Program-made: the position numbers and the translations under genes
In this document: positions 1 to 6,879 of the stretch, in pieces
Position numbering within the stretch: position 1 is the stretch's first letter
Layout of the letters: each line of letters starts with the position of its first letter
Notes under the pieces: model-generated
Told to the model about the DNA's origin: nothing
Databases searched by the model: none
Seen by the model: only the letters and a program-made list of their open reading frames with translations
Source of the DNA: an uncultured Collinsella sp.
GTDB lineage: Bacteria > Actinomycetota > Coriobacteriia > Coriobacteriales > Coriobacteriaceae
NCBI GenBank assembly: GCA_900554595.1
Contig: USHZ01000023.1
Location: 1-16,022, forward strand
Reading direction: 5' to 3'
DNA: 16,022 bases

Positions 1-541
1 CGTCGCCGGTGGTGACGCTCGGCGAGTCGACGCTTGCGCGCTCGATGGCCTGCTCGAGCGTTTCCATCTTGCCACCGGCGAGCTGCATGCGGCCGAGCTC
101 ATCCACGCGTAGGGCCAGGTCGTTGAGCGGCGCCATAGCGCGGCGCACGCGGCGGGCTCCGCCGAGCATGTTGAGCACGCTGATAACCTGCCAGCCCGCA
201 ACGACAAGGTAGAGAGGCCATAGTGTGACGAGGTCCTGTGCGAGGGGGAAGGTCTTGGTGCCACGCGCAAGCTCGACGGTATAGGTGAGCGTGGTCAGGT
301 CCCAGCCGCGCGCGGGGGTCAGCGACATGCTGCGAACGGCGGCGCCGGGGATCCATCCCGCGGTAAACGCGCCATCGGGCAGCGTCTGGTTGTAGCCATA
401 GACGAGGATTGTCGCCGCAACAAGCAGCAGTAACAGATCCAGCCAGACGTAGCTCACCAAGCGGCGCCATATATAGCTCCAGTTGATGGCGCGGGCGATG
501 GAGGTGACGCGCTTAGCCTCATCGCTACGCGCGGCAGACAT
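1..541 (-). CDS. Sensor histidine kinase, N-terminal part (cut by window edge)
   Basis: The first 180 residues of a membrane sensor kinase are present; the gene runs off the left edge. Visible parts are a short cytoplasmic N-terminus, TM1 at about residues 29-48 (VWLDLLLLLVAATILVYGY), an outer segment of about 55 residues, TM2 at about 105-127, then an arginine-rich linker (GGARRVRRAMAPLNDLALRVDEL) that looks like the start of a HAMP or juxtamembrane helix. The HisKA and ATPase domains would lie outside, so the kinase assignment rests on topology and on the adjacent response regulator. The ATG at 539-541 is the only sensible start and lies inside the regulator gene, overlapping its stop by 17 nt in another frame, which implies translational coupling. 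The signal sensed is unknown; the outer domain has no motif I recognise. Confidence 0.82.
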   Translation of the reverse strand, partial: MSAARSDEAKRVTSIARAINWSYIWRRLVSYVWLDLLLLLVAATILVYGYNQTLPDGAFTAGWIPGAAVRSMSLTPARGWDLTTLTYTVELARGTKTFPLAQDLVTLWPLYLVVAGWQVISVLNMLGGARRVRRAMAPLNDLALRVDELGRMQLAGGKMETLEQAIERASVDSPSVTTGD

Positions 542-1295
542 AGCCCACCCCGCGCACGGTCTGGATGATGCGGGCACCGCCGGCGTCTTCGATCTTGGCA
601 CGCAGATGCGCGATGTGCACGTCGACGTTGTTGGTGTCGCCCACATATTCGTAGCCCAGCGCCTCGTGCGCAATGCGCTCGCGCGTGAGCACGGTGCCGG
701 CATGTGCCATAAGCAGGGCGAGGACGTCGAACTCGCGAGCCGTGAGCGCGATGGGCGAGCCGCCGACCGTGACTTCGCGGCGGTCGGGATCGAGTGCGAC
801 CGAGCCCACGGCGAGCGTGGCGGGGGAGGGCGCGGCAGAGGTCTTGGCCGAGTCGCCGACCGGGGGCATCGCGGCGGCACCCGTAGCACCCTCCCCGGCC
901 CCAACGCCGCCAACGCCCGAAGCCGCCCGCACGGCCTCCGCGCGCTTCAACGCCACGCGGATCCGTGCGAACAGCTCCTCAATCGCAAACGGCTTGGTCA
1001 AGTAATCGTCGGCGCCGGCATCGAGCCCGGCCACCTTGTCCATCACGGCATCGCGCGCGGTGACCATGATCACCGGCACATCCTTGTGCTTGCGTACGCG
1101 CCGCAGCACCTCCATGCCGTTGAGCTGCGGCAGCAGCACATCGAGCAGAATCAGATCGTAGTCGCGCTCCAACGCCAGGTCCACAGCGGTGCGGCCGTCG
1201 GCGGCGTGTTCCACCTGGTAGCCTTCGTGCTCCAGCTCGAGTGTCACAAAGCGGGCGATTTTCTCCTCGTCCTCTACGATCAGGATCCGTGCCAT
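525..1295 (-). CDS. OmpR/PhoB-family response regulator (ArlR-like receiver)
   Basis: This is a DNA-binding response regulator, partner of the kinase that overlaps its end. The receiver domain opens with MARILIVEDEEKIARF. The acidic pair ED, phospho-acceptor Asp in LILLDVLLP (residue 52 from this start), Thr in IMVTARD and Lys in YLTKPF (residue 101) are all present. The C-terminal winged helix ends with NNVDVHIAHLRAKIE and the usual TVRGVGYV. Between them is an unusually long Gly/Ala/Pro/Ser linker of about 45 residues, where such proteins normally have 10-20. I chose the ATG at 1295 because it begins the canonical receiver and has a GGGGG stretch 5 nt upstream; an in-frame ATG at 1307 would add four residues. 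It is the second gene of the minus-strand operon, 18 nt after the DUF4342 gene from this start (6 nt from the 1307 start). The target genes cannot be read from the sequence. Confidence 0.93.
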   Translation of the reverse strand: MARILIVEDEEKIARFVTLELEHEGYQVEHAADGRTAVDLALERDYDLILLDVLLPQLNGMEVLRRVRKHKDVPVIMVTARDAVMDKVAGLDAGADDYLTKPFAIEELFARIRVALKRAEAVRAASGVGGVGAGEGATGAAAMPPVGDSAKTSAAPSPATLAVGSVALDPDRREVTVGGSPIALTAREFDVLALLMAHAGTVLTRERIAHEALGYEYVGDTNNVDVHIAHLRAKIEDAGGARIIQTVRGVGYVCRA

Positions 1296-1313
1296 GCGTG
1301 CCCCCATCTGCGA

Positions 1314-1856
1314 TTACTTGTCGTCGTTCAGATTTTGCTTGATGTCGTCCGCGGCGTTGGCAGCGCTGTCCATCAGGTTGTTGATGCTGCCGGGCACGTC
1401 GCCGTCGCTGTCGATGCGGTAGCGCATGCCAAAGAACAGGCCAAGCAGCATCAGCCATATCGTGGCGCCCCAGGCAAACAGGGCGACGATGGGGATCAGG
1501 ATGGGAATGTTGAGGATGATGGCGTCGCGGCGCGTGGCGATAAACTTGGTGTCCAGGCTCAGGCGGAAGAGCTTTTTGAGGTACTCCCACACGCTGTCCA
1601 TCTTCTTGGAGAAGTCGGTCTTTTCGCTCGACTTTTCGTAGGCAGCCTGCGCGGCGACCATCTCGGCCGAGGGCTCATCGGCCGGCGCGGACTCGGTGGC
1701 GGCGTGCGCCGACGTGGTCTGGGTCTTGCCCTGCGACTCGAGCCAAATGATGGCATCCAAAACGTTGCCGTCGGCGGCGTCGAGCGCGGCCTTGGCGTCG
1801 GTGTAGCTCACGTTGCACTTGGTGCGGATGGTTTCAACTTTTTCGAGGTCGTCCAT
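1314..1856 (-). CDS. DUF4342 membrane protein with N-terminal UBA-like domain
   Basis: A 180-residue protein of unknown function. Residues 1-45 form a UBA/EF-Ts-like three-helix unit (TKCNVSYTDAKAALDAADGN, then VLDAIIWLESQ). A low-complexity Ala/Ser/Glu linker follows (about 46-80), then the DUF4342-type region with a basic amphipathic stretch (SVWEYLKKLFRLSL) and a hydrophobic hairpin at about 111-143 (DAIILNIPILIPIVALFAWG, then IWLMLLGLFFGMRYRI). The C-terminus is acidic and probably cytoplasmic. The start at 1856 has an AAAGGACAGG ribosome-binding sequence just upstream. It is the first gene of an operon with a response regulator and a histidine kinase, so a role as an accessory membrane sensor or target of that system is plausible; this is inference from position only. 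Confidence 0.8.
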   Translation of the reverse strand: MDDLEKVETIRTKCNVSYTDAKAALDAADGNVLDAIIWLESQGKTQTTSAHAATESAPADEPSAEMVAAQAAYEKSSEKTDFSKKMDSVWEYLKKLFRLSLDTKFIATRRDAIILNIPILIPIVALFAWGATIWLMLLGLFFGMRYRIDSDGDVPGSINNLMDSAANAADDIKQNLNDDK

Positions 1857-2214
1857 GACCTGTCCTTTCGTTCGATGGGCGCGACGCCAGGCGATCTGCC
1901 CGGGCGCGAGCGTTGCGTTCGGCGGCCTGCGTTGCGCGGTGCCGCCCCGCCCTTGGTCGAACTCTATGGTGCAGGTTATAGATTAAGCGATTCTTGAGCC
2001 AAGATTAATGTTGGATGAGTTTTTGGGTGGCAGTGGGAAAAGTATTAGACCTCAATAGCGGGGGATAGGGTACCGGTGCAAAACGGCGTCATGGGTTGGT
2101 CGAGCAGGCGGTTTCTCCATTGATGTCCGCACGACATGTGACACTTACCCTGCCGCCATGCTTCGTCGCGGCGGCATGCATCTGAACAACGATCCTCTAA
2201 GGAGTTCGATTTTG
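1857..2214. other. Intergenic region between divergent genes (358 bases)
   Basis: It holds the minus-strand operon promoter at 1975-2002 and its GC-rich leader. On the plus side a 7-bp stem-loop (TGCCGCC 2151-2157 with GGCGGCA 2170-2176, 12-nt loop) lies in the presumed leader of the next plus-strand gene, whose AAGGAG ribosome-binding site is at 2199-2204. I see no convincing plus-strand promoter; a TTGATG at about 2120 lacks a good -10 box. No gene is evident. Confidence 0.5.
1975..2002 (-). promoter_or_regulatory. Sigma70-type promoter of the DUF4342-regulator-kinase operon
   Basis: On the minus strand: -35 TTGGCT (1997-2002), a 16-nt spacer, and -10 TATAAC (1975-1980). It points toward the DUF4342 start about 110 nt away, leaving a GC-rich leader that can fold a GGCGGC/GCCGCC stem (1921-1926 with 1941-1946). 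It is the best promoter match in the gap. Confidence 0.6.
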
Positions 2215-2454
2215 ATGAGTGACAACACCAAGCATCTCGCAAAGAAGTGCGTCAAGGACGCGGGGCCGTGCCTCGCGCTGTGCCTTGCCGGCGCAGCGGT
2301 CGCGCTGCTGGCTGTTCTGGGGCCATTCGACGTGCTCCGAAGTGCCAGTTCTCTGCACGTTTGCATGGCCCTTGCCGGCGCCATGATGACCGGCGGCGTG
2401 CTCGATCTGATTTTTTGGGTGCTTGATCCGTTTGGATGGAAGAACGAGGGGTAA
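2215..2454 (+). CDS. Small hypothetical membrane protein, 79 residues
   Basis: A short basic and charged N-terminus (MSDNTKHLAKKCVKDAG) is followed by two predicted membrane segments, about residues 18-39 (PCLALCLAGAAVALLAVLGP) and about 48-70 (VCMALAGAMMTGGVLDLIFW), then a short polar tail. The ATG at 2215 is preceded by AAGGAG with 10-nt spacing. An in-frame ATG at 2158 exists, but it lies inside a stem-loop and lacks a ribosome-binding site, so it is less likely. I do not recognise the family and assign no function. The next gene is 85 nt downstream on the same strand. Confidence 0.65.
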   Translation: MSDNTKHLAKKCVKDAGPCLALCLAGAAVALLAVLGPFDVLRSASSLHVCMALAGAMMTGGVLDLIFWVLDPFGWKNEG

Positions 2455-2539
2455 GCCCTAAGGGACGGAAGGGCTGGAACGGTTGGCTTAGCGATCGTGC
2501 AGAATGTGGGCGAGCGACTTACAGGGAAGTGGTAATCCG

Positions 2540-3265
2540 ATGACGGTCTATGTGACGGGCGATATTCACGGCGGCCTCGACATGCAAAAGCTGCGCGATT
2601 GGGAGCTTGGGGATAGTCTGACGAGCGACGACTATCTGATTGTCGCGGGCGACTTTGGCTTTCCGTGGGATTTCTCTGTCGAGGAATGTACCGATATCGC
2701 CTGGCTGGAATCGCGTCCCTATACCGTGCTGTTCGTCGACGGCAATCACGAGCGTTTCGATCACTGGGCGGAGCGTCCCATGGAGTTGTGGCACGGTGGG
2801 CTGACGCAGCGCCTGTCGGATACCTCGCCCATACGGCGCCTGGCGCGCGGCGAGGTTTTTGAACTCGACGGCTCAACGATCTTTACCATGGGCGGCGCCA
2901 CGAGCGTGGACAAGGAATACCGCATTCCGTATTCCAGCTGGTGGCCGCATGAGCTGCCGAGTGAGCGCAACTTTGAGGAAGCGCGGACAAAGCTCGACAG
3001 CGTGGGCTGGAGGGTCGACTACGTGATCACCCACACCTGCTCTACGCGTATGCTTTCGCCCACGCTTTATCCGGCACCCGGCTGGAATTGCCCCACGGTT
3101 GATCGACTTACGGCATTTTTCGATGAGCTGGAAGACCGCTTGGATTACAAGCGCTGGTACTACGGGCATTTTCATCGGGATGCCAACCCGGCCGAGCGTC
3201 ATACCGTGCTCTACGATTGCATCATTCGCTTGGGTGACGAACTCCAGCCCTGGGATGTTGCGTAG
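2540..3265 (+). CDS. Calcineurin-like metallophosphoesterase
   Basis: A 241-residue cytoplasmic phosphoesterase with the full set of dinuclear-metal motifs in order: GDIHGG (Asp8, His10), GDFG (Asp38), GNHERF (Asn69, His70), a lone His in VITHTC (His165) and GHFH (His210, His212). This places it in the metallophosphatase superfamily (Pfam Metallophos). The substrate could be a phosphoprotein, nucleotide or phosphodiester and cannot be told from the motifs. There is no signal peptide or membrane segment. The start at 2540 places the beta strand and GDIHG at the expected N-terminal position, and AGGGAAGTGG lies upstream; an in-frame ATG at 2504 would add 12 residues unlike the family. The gene converges on gluQRS with a 16-nt gap and no visible terminator between them. 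Confidence 0.88.
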   Translation: MTVYVTGDIHGGLDMQKLRDWELGDSLTSDDYLIVAGDFGFPWDFSVEECTDIAWLESRPYTVLFVDGNHERFDHWAERPMELWHGGLTQRLSDTSPIRRLARGEVFELDGSTIFTMGGATSVDKEYRIPYSSWWPHELPSERNFEEARTKLDSVGWRVDYVITHTCSTRMLSPTLYPAPGWNCPTVDRLTAFFDELEDRLDYKRWYYGHFHRDANPAERHTVLYDCIIRLGDELQPWDVA

Positions 3266-3281
3266 GGGGCGGGATGGCTGG

Positions 3282-4286
3282 CTACTCGATCGTTACAGTG
3301 ATGTTCTCCCGGTGCGCGCGGATGACGTCCCAGCTAAAGTGCTCGACCAGCTGCTCGGCAGAGCGCGGTGTGGTGTCCGGTGCGATGCCCGTTTGTCCGG
3401 CGAGCCATCCCAGCAGTGCCTCGGGCGTGCCAAAGCGGGCGCGTAGTTCGCCCAGGTCCAGATCGCGGTCGCGCTTGGAAAGGCGACGGCCATCCGGCGA
3501 CATGAGCAGCGGAATATGTGCGTAGTGCGGCGTGGGAAGACCCAGCAGATGCTGCAGGTAGATTTGGCGGGGCGTGGAGCCCAGCAGGTCGCATCCGCGT
3601 ACGATCTCGGTAATACCCATGGCGGCGTCATCGACCACCACGGCTAGCTGATAGGCAAACACGCCGTCGCTGCGGCGCACCAAAAAGTCGCCGCACTCGG
3701 TAGCGAGTGCCTCGCATTGGGCCCCGTACGTGCGGTCCACGAATTCGATCACGTCGTCTGCGAGGTCATCGACGGTGGGCACGCGCAGACGCGTGGCCGG
3801 GGCGCGCAGGGCACTGCGGCGGGCGACCTCTTCGGCCGAAAGCCCTCGGCAGGCGCCACGGTAGATGGGCGTGCCGTCGCTGGCATGCGGCGCGCTCGCG
3901 GCGTGGAGCTCGGCGCGCGTACAAAAGCAGGGATAGGTGAGGCCGGCGTCTTGCAGCTGGCGCAAGGCGCTCTCGTACAGGTCGAGGCGATCGTGCTGGT
4001 AGTAGGGGTCATCGTCCCACTCGAGTCCTAGCCAGGCTAGGTCGTCAATCAGTTGAGCGGCAAGTTCCGGGCGCTTGCAGCGATCGTCCAGGTCCTCGAT
4101 GCGCAACACGATGCTGCCGCCCTGGCTGCGGGTCGAAAGCCACGAGCACAGGCAGCTGAACACGTTGCCCAGGTGCATGCGGCCCGAGGGCGACGGGGCA
4201 AAGCGCCCCACGACGGGCGCGGGAGCGGGAGTCGTCGTTGCTGCATCCGCGGCGGGCGTTGCTATGTTACATGCGTTGATATCCAT
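3282..4286 (-). CDS. gluQRS: Glutamyl-Q tRNA(Asp) synthetase
   Basis: A 334-residue class I aminoacyl-tRNA synthetase-like enzyme. The family activates glutamate and attaches it to the queuosine base in the anticodon of tRNA(Asp). Seen here: GRFAPSPSGRMHLGN, the HIGH-type motif, at residues 28-41; LRIEDLDD; zinc ligands Cys120, Cys122, Tyr142 and Cys146 in the CxC...YxxxC arrangement typical of this paralog; and a KMSKS-like LSKRD at 269-273. It lacks the C-terminal anticodon-binding domain of full GluRS (about 470 residues or more), as expected for GluQRS. I start at the ATG at 4286; the frame stays open to 4475, but that stretch runs through an intergenic hairpin and does not resemble the family. 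No Shine-Dalgarno is visible; a TATACT box 7 nt upstream suggests a leaderless mRNA. An Ala/Thr/Pro-rich lead of about 24 residues precedes the core. Confidence 0.93.
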   Translation of the reverse strand: MDINACNIATPAADAATTTPAPAPVVGRFAPSPSGRMHLGNVFSCLCSWLSTRSQGGSIVLRIEDLDDRCKRPELAAQLIDDLAWLGLEWDDDPYYQHDRLDLYESALRQLQDAGLTYPCFCTRAELHAASAPHASDGTPIYRGACRGLSAEEVARRSALRAPATRLRVPTVDDLADDVIEFVDRTYGAQCEALATECGDFLVRRSDGVFAYQLAVVVDDAAMGITEIVRGCDLLGSTPRQIYLQHLLGLPTPHYAHIPLLMSPDGRRLSKRDRDLDLGELRARFGTPEALLGWLAGQTGIAPDTTPRSAEQLVEHFSWDVIRAHRENITVTIE

Positions 4287-4293
4287 GCGGACG

Positions 4294-4299
4294 AGTATA
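4294..4299 (-). promoter_or_regulatory. Candidate -10 box for leaderless gluQRS transcript
   Basis: TATACT on the minus strand matches the -10 consensus at 5 of 6 positions and ends 7 nt before the gluQRS ATG, so transcription would start at or next to the start codon. No Shine-Dalgarno sequence is present. The -35 region is poor and GC-rich, so the call is tentative. Confidence 0.45.
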
Positions 4300-4421
4300 G
4301 CGCGGGGCGCGGTGGGGAGGCGTCGCTGTGGTCCGCAAGTTGTCGAGGCCCCGCATTGCGTATGGCGGCCGCAGACTCGGTGCTTTGATCCCTGTCCATC
4401 AACTCGGCACCTTAGACGACA

Positions 4422-4457
4422 GAAACCCCGGCAGCTCTTCGCAACTGCCGGGGTTTC
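4422..4457. terminator. Orphan terminator-like stem-loop
   Basis: A perfect 13-bp stem, GAAACCCCGGCAG (4422-4434) with CTGCCGGGGTTTC (4445-4457), around a 10-nt loop. The short T run (TTTC) is inside the end of the stem on either strand, so it is not a textbook terminator. There is no gene directly upstream on the plus strand, and on the minus strand it lies 136 nt before gluQRS. Confidence 0.5.
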
Positions 4458-4482
4458 CGCGGAAAAGGGGGACATGATCCTC

Positions 4483-4532
4483 GAGCGAACGGCAAAGGGG
4501 CAAACCGTTTTCGCTCAATTGCTTTATGCCCC
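4483..4532. other. Possible H-type pseudoknot
   Basis: GAGCGAA plus CGG (4483-4492) pairs with CCG and TTCGCTC (4505-4516, two-base bulge). The loop of that hairpin carries GGGGCA (4497-4502), which is complementary to TGCCCC at 4527-4532. This nesting defines an H-type pseudoknot in RNA from either strand. It does not match a riboswitch consensus I know. Confidence 0.3.
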
Positions 4533-4634
4533 TCGGCTGGCGGCTCAATCAGCGTATGCCGCGCCCACACAAAGCCGCTACACCTGTGACGGAGCTATGA
4601 AGTGGTATCTATCGTTGGCGCAGGCCATGCCAAG

Positions 4635-4676
4635 GACTGTCCCAAACTGCCGGCAGATACGGAACGTCCCTAAGTG
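4635..4676 (+). repeat. REP-like short repeat, copy 1
   Basis: GACTGTCCC (4635-4643), a 17-nt variable core containing the palindrome CTGCCGGCAG (4647-4656), then GGAACGTCCCTAAGTG (4661-4676). The same ends, in the same orientation and with almost the same core length, recur at 6819-6859: 9 of 9 and 13 of 16 bases match. Confidence 0.55.
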
Positions 4677-4715
4677 CCAGACTCGGGTGGGACTTTTGTC
4701 CCATTTGACGTTCCG
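4660..4715. repeat. Nested inverted repeat overlapping the REP-like copy
   Basis: CGGAACGTC (4660-4668) is the exact reverse complement of GACGTTCCG (4707-4715). Within it lies a tight hairpin TGGGAC-TTTT-GTCCCA (4688-4703). The structure ends about 80 bases upstream of the DUF2207 start. Confidence 0.55.
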
Positions 4716-4793
4716 TTGGCCCAGATATTCGTCATGTGTGCCCGCAAACGTGGGACAATGGCGATGTTGGTTTTACAGACAAAGGATGTGCCT

Positions 4794-6740
4794 ATGAACG
4801 CCCCCGTTGCCAATGCCTGCCGGCAGCGCCGCTTGTTTGCGCGATTCGTTTCCGCCTGCGCGTTTGTCGCGTTTGCGTTGCTGCTGCTTCCCGCCGCCGC
4901 GCACGCCGACGGCTACTCCATGACCCAAACCTATATCGGCGCCACGGTTGAGGCTGACGGATCGCTGACCGTTGTCGAGGGGCGCCAGTTTGATTTCGAT
5001 GACGACATCAACGGCGTGTTTTGGGAGATCAATGCGGGCACCAACCAACAGGGCGGCACGGCGACCGTCGATGTGCTGAGCGTTGAGGAAGACGACACCG
5101 CGTTTAACAAGGTCGACAGCGCAAACAAAGGCGACGACGGCGTTTACACGGTGGAACAGTCCGACGATGGCGTGAGAATCAAGGTATTCAGCCCTCACGA
5201 GAGCGGCGACAGCGCGATCTTTTACGTGAGCTACACCATGACCGGTGCGGTTATGAACTGGTCCGATACCGCCGAGCTCTACTGGAAGTTTGTGGGCGAC
5301 GGCTGGTCTGCGGATTCCGATGATGTCGAGATGGAAGTGTACTTCGCAAATGCCGCCGCCGGGACGGCGGCCGTCAAGGGCGATAACTTCCGCGCATGGG
5401 GCCACGGCTCGCTGACGGGCGACGTGTCGCTCGATGAGGACGAGCCCATGGTCACCTATACCATTCCCTGCGTGCATCAGGGCGAGTTCGCCGAGGCACG
5501 CATCGCCTTCCCCAGCGACTGGGTGCCGCGGCTTGCCGCCTCGGGCGAAGAGCGCATGTCAACGATCCTGAGCGAAGAAAAAGAATGGGCCGACGAAGCT
5601 AACGCCCGCCGCGCTCACGCTCGTATGATTGCCATTGCACTTGCCGTGCTAAGTGTTGTCGCGGCGGTGGCCTTTACCGGCACAATCGTTGTGCTCAAGC
5701 TACGCAGGCCCAAGCCCAAGCCGCTCTTCCAAGACGAGTACTTCCGCGATGTGCCCTCCGCCGACCATCCCGCGGTGCTTGCAGCTCTTATGAGCTGGAA
5801 CAACGTGCCCGATCAGGCATATATCGCCACGCTGATGAAGCTGACCGACGACCGCGTGATCAAGCTGGAAGAAGCGACCGAGGCCAAGAAGAAGGGCCTG
5901 CTCCGTCGCGAAAAAGAGGAGCAGACGTATCGCATCACGGTGACCGACGAGGCCTGGAAGGCTGCCAAGAAGGACGGCATCGATCGCGATGTGCTCAAGG
6001 TCTTCTTCGCCGGCGTTAAGCCCGATAAGGACGGAGTCCGTTCGCGCACGTTTAGCGAGCTGGAGGAGTACGCTAGCGAGCGCACCACATCTGTTGGCGA
6101 CAAGCTCGAGGACTATCAGAGCACGGTTAAGGGCAAGCTGGAGGCGCGCGAGTTTATCGCATCGGATGGCACTATCGCGATGGTGGCCGGCCTGGTTCTC
6201 GGCATCATCATTGTCTTTGGCATTCTGGGCTCTCTGATCTATACCGACTTTGCGGACGCCAACGTCGGCGCCGCTATGATCTCGATTCCCGTCACGATCG
6301 TGGGCTTTGTCCTGAGCTGCACCTTCCGCCGTTACACGCCGGAGGGCGCCGAGGTGGCGGCTCGCTGCAAGGCACTTAAGCATTGGCTCGAGGACTTCAC
6401 GCGCTTAAAGGAAGCCGTCCCCGGCGATCTGGTCCTGTGGAATAAACTTCTGGTGATGGGTGCGGCGCTGGGTGTTTCCAAGGAAGTGCTGCGCCAGCTT
6501 GCCGAGGCCGTGCCGCCCGAGGTGCGCGAGGCCGACGGCTTCTACGACAATTACCCCTGTTACTGGTGGTACTACCATCATTACGGTAACGAGTCGCCGA
6601 TGGATTCGTTCGACGGCGTGTATCACGAGAGCATCCGTGAGCTCGCATCGAGCTCGGACAGTTCGGGTGGCGGCGGAGGCGGCGGCTTCTCGGGCGGCGG
6701 AGGTGGCGGCGTCGGCGGAGGCGGCGGCGGAACGTTCTAA
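4794..6740 (+). CDS. DUF2207 (YciQ-like) membrane protein with Gly-rich tail
   Basis: A 648-residue membrane protein of a widespread family without a settled function. Order of parts: signal peptide 1-38 (basic QRRLFARF, hydrophobic core, cleavage after AHA); an external domain of beta-rich DUF2207 type to about 275 (TYIGATVEADGSLTVVEGR near its start); TM at about 278-303 followed by basic LKLRRPKPKP; a charged cytoplasmic region with a winged-helix feel (LMKLTDDRVIKLEE); two more TM at about 461-484 and 491-511; a conserved-looking segment EVAARCKALKHWLEDFTRL; and a tail of glycine runs (about 625-648) ending GTF. The glycine-rich end after a membrane protein is characteristic of this family. 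The ATG at 4794 has AAAGGA 7 nt upstream and begins the signal peptide; longer in-frame starts do not. It is monocistronic, with a strong terminator after it. Confidence 0.88.
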   Translation: MNAPVANACRQRRLFARFVSACAFVAFALLLLPAAAHADGYSMTQTYIGATVEADGSLTVVEGRQFDFDDDINGVFWEINAGTNQQGGTATVDVLSVEEDDTAFNKVDSANKGDDGVYTVEQSDDGVRIKVFSPHESGDSAIFYVSYTMTGAVMNWSDTAELYWKFVGDGWSADSDDVEMEVYFANAAAGTAAVKGDNFRAWGHGSLTGDVSLDEDEPMVTYTIPCVHQGEFAEARIAFPSDWVPRLAASGEERMSTILSEEKEWADEANARRAHARMIAIALAVLSVVAAVAFTGTIVVLKLRRPKPKPLFQDEYFRDVPSADHPAVLAALMSWNNVPDQAYIATLMKLTDDRVIKLEEATEAKKKGLLRREKEEQTYRITVTDEAWKAAKKDGIDRDVLKVFFAGVKPDKDGVRSRTFSELEEYASERTTSVGDKLEDYQSTVKGKLEAREFIASDGTIAMVAGLVLGIIIVFGILGSLIYTDFADANVGAAMISIPVTIVGFVLSCTFRRYTPEGAEVAARCKALKHWLEDFTRLKEAVPGDLVLWNKLLVMGAALGVSKEVLRQLAEAVPPEVREADGFYDNYPCYWWYYHHYGNESPMDSFDGVYHESIRELASSSDSSGGGGGGGFSGGGGGGVGGGGGGTF

Positions 6741-6754
6741 CGGCCCCAAATTAC

Positions 6755-6802
6755 GGGATGGGCTTTTCTCGACAGCCGTCGGGGGAAGCCCATCCCCTTT
6801 TT
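6755..6802 (+). terminator. Rho-independent terminator of the DUF2207 gene
   Basis: An 11-bp perfect stem, GGGATGGGCTT (6755-6765) with AAGCCCATCCC (6786-6796), is followed by C and five T (6798-6802). It begins 15 bases after the stop codon. Confidence 0.9.
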
Positions 6803-6818
6803 ATGCGCTACCTACGAA

Positions 6819-6859
6819 GACTGTCCCCAGCGACTAGTTACTGGGGACGTTCCTAAATG
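6819..6859 (+). repeat. REP-like short repeat, copy 2
   Basis: GACTGTCCC (6819-6827) and GGGACGTTCCTAAATG (6844-6859) flank a short core. A perfect 8-bp stem GTCCCCAG (6823-6830) with CTGGGGAC (6841-6848) encloses a 10-nt loop containing ACTAGT. Both ends match the copy at 4635-4676. Confidence 0.6.
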
Positions 6860-6879
6860 ACTTGGTATGGCTGCTGGGC

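Larger units (their letters stand above)
4287..4793. other. Large intergenic region with several RNA-like structures (507 bases)
   Basis: No supportable protein gene is seen between gluQRS (minus) and the DUF2207 gene (plus). The stretch contains a 13-bp terminator-like hairpin (4422-4457), an adjoining 12-base palindrome TTTCCGCGGAAA (4454-4465), a possible H-type pseudoknot (4483-4532), and a REP-like repeat cluster (4635-4715). A TTGACG (4705-4710) near the right end has no good -10 partner, so the DUF2207 promoter is not resolved. Some or all of these may belong to an unannotated RNA. Confidence 0.5.

Noticed and set aside
483..1997. Plus-strand open frame of 504 codons opposite the response regulator and DUF4342 genes
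   Set aside because: It is antisense to two well-supported genes, is His/Arg/Gly-rich without any domain, and has no ribosome-binding site. It reflects high GC at codon position three of the true genes.
4287..4475. 63-residue N-terminal extension of gluQRS
   Set aside because: It would translate a strong hairpin, is Cys/Arg-rich, and does not resemble the synthetase family; the ATG at 4286 suits the family length.
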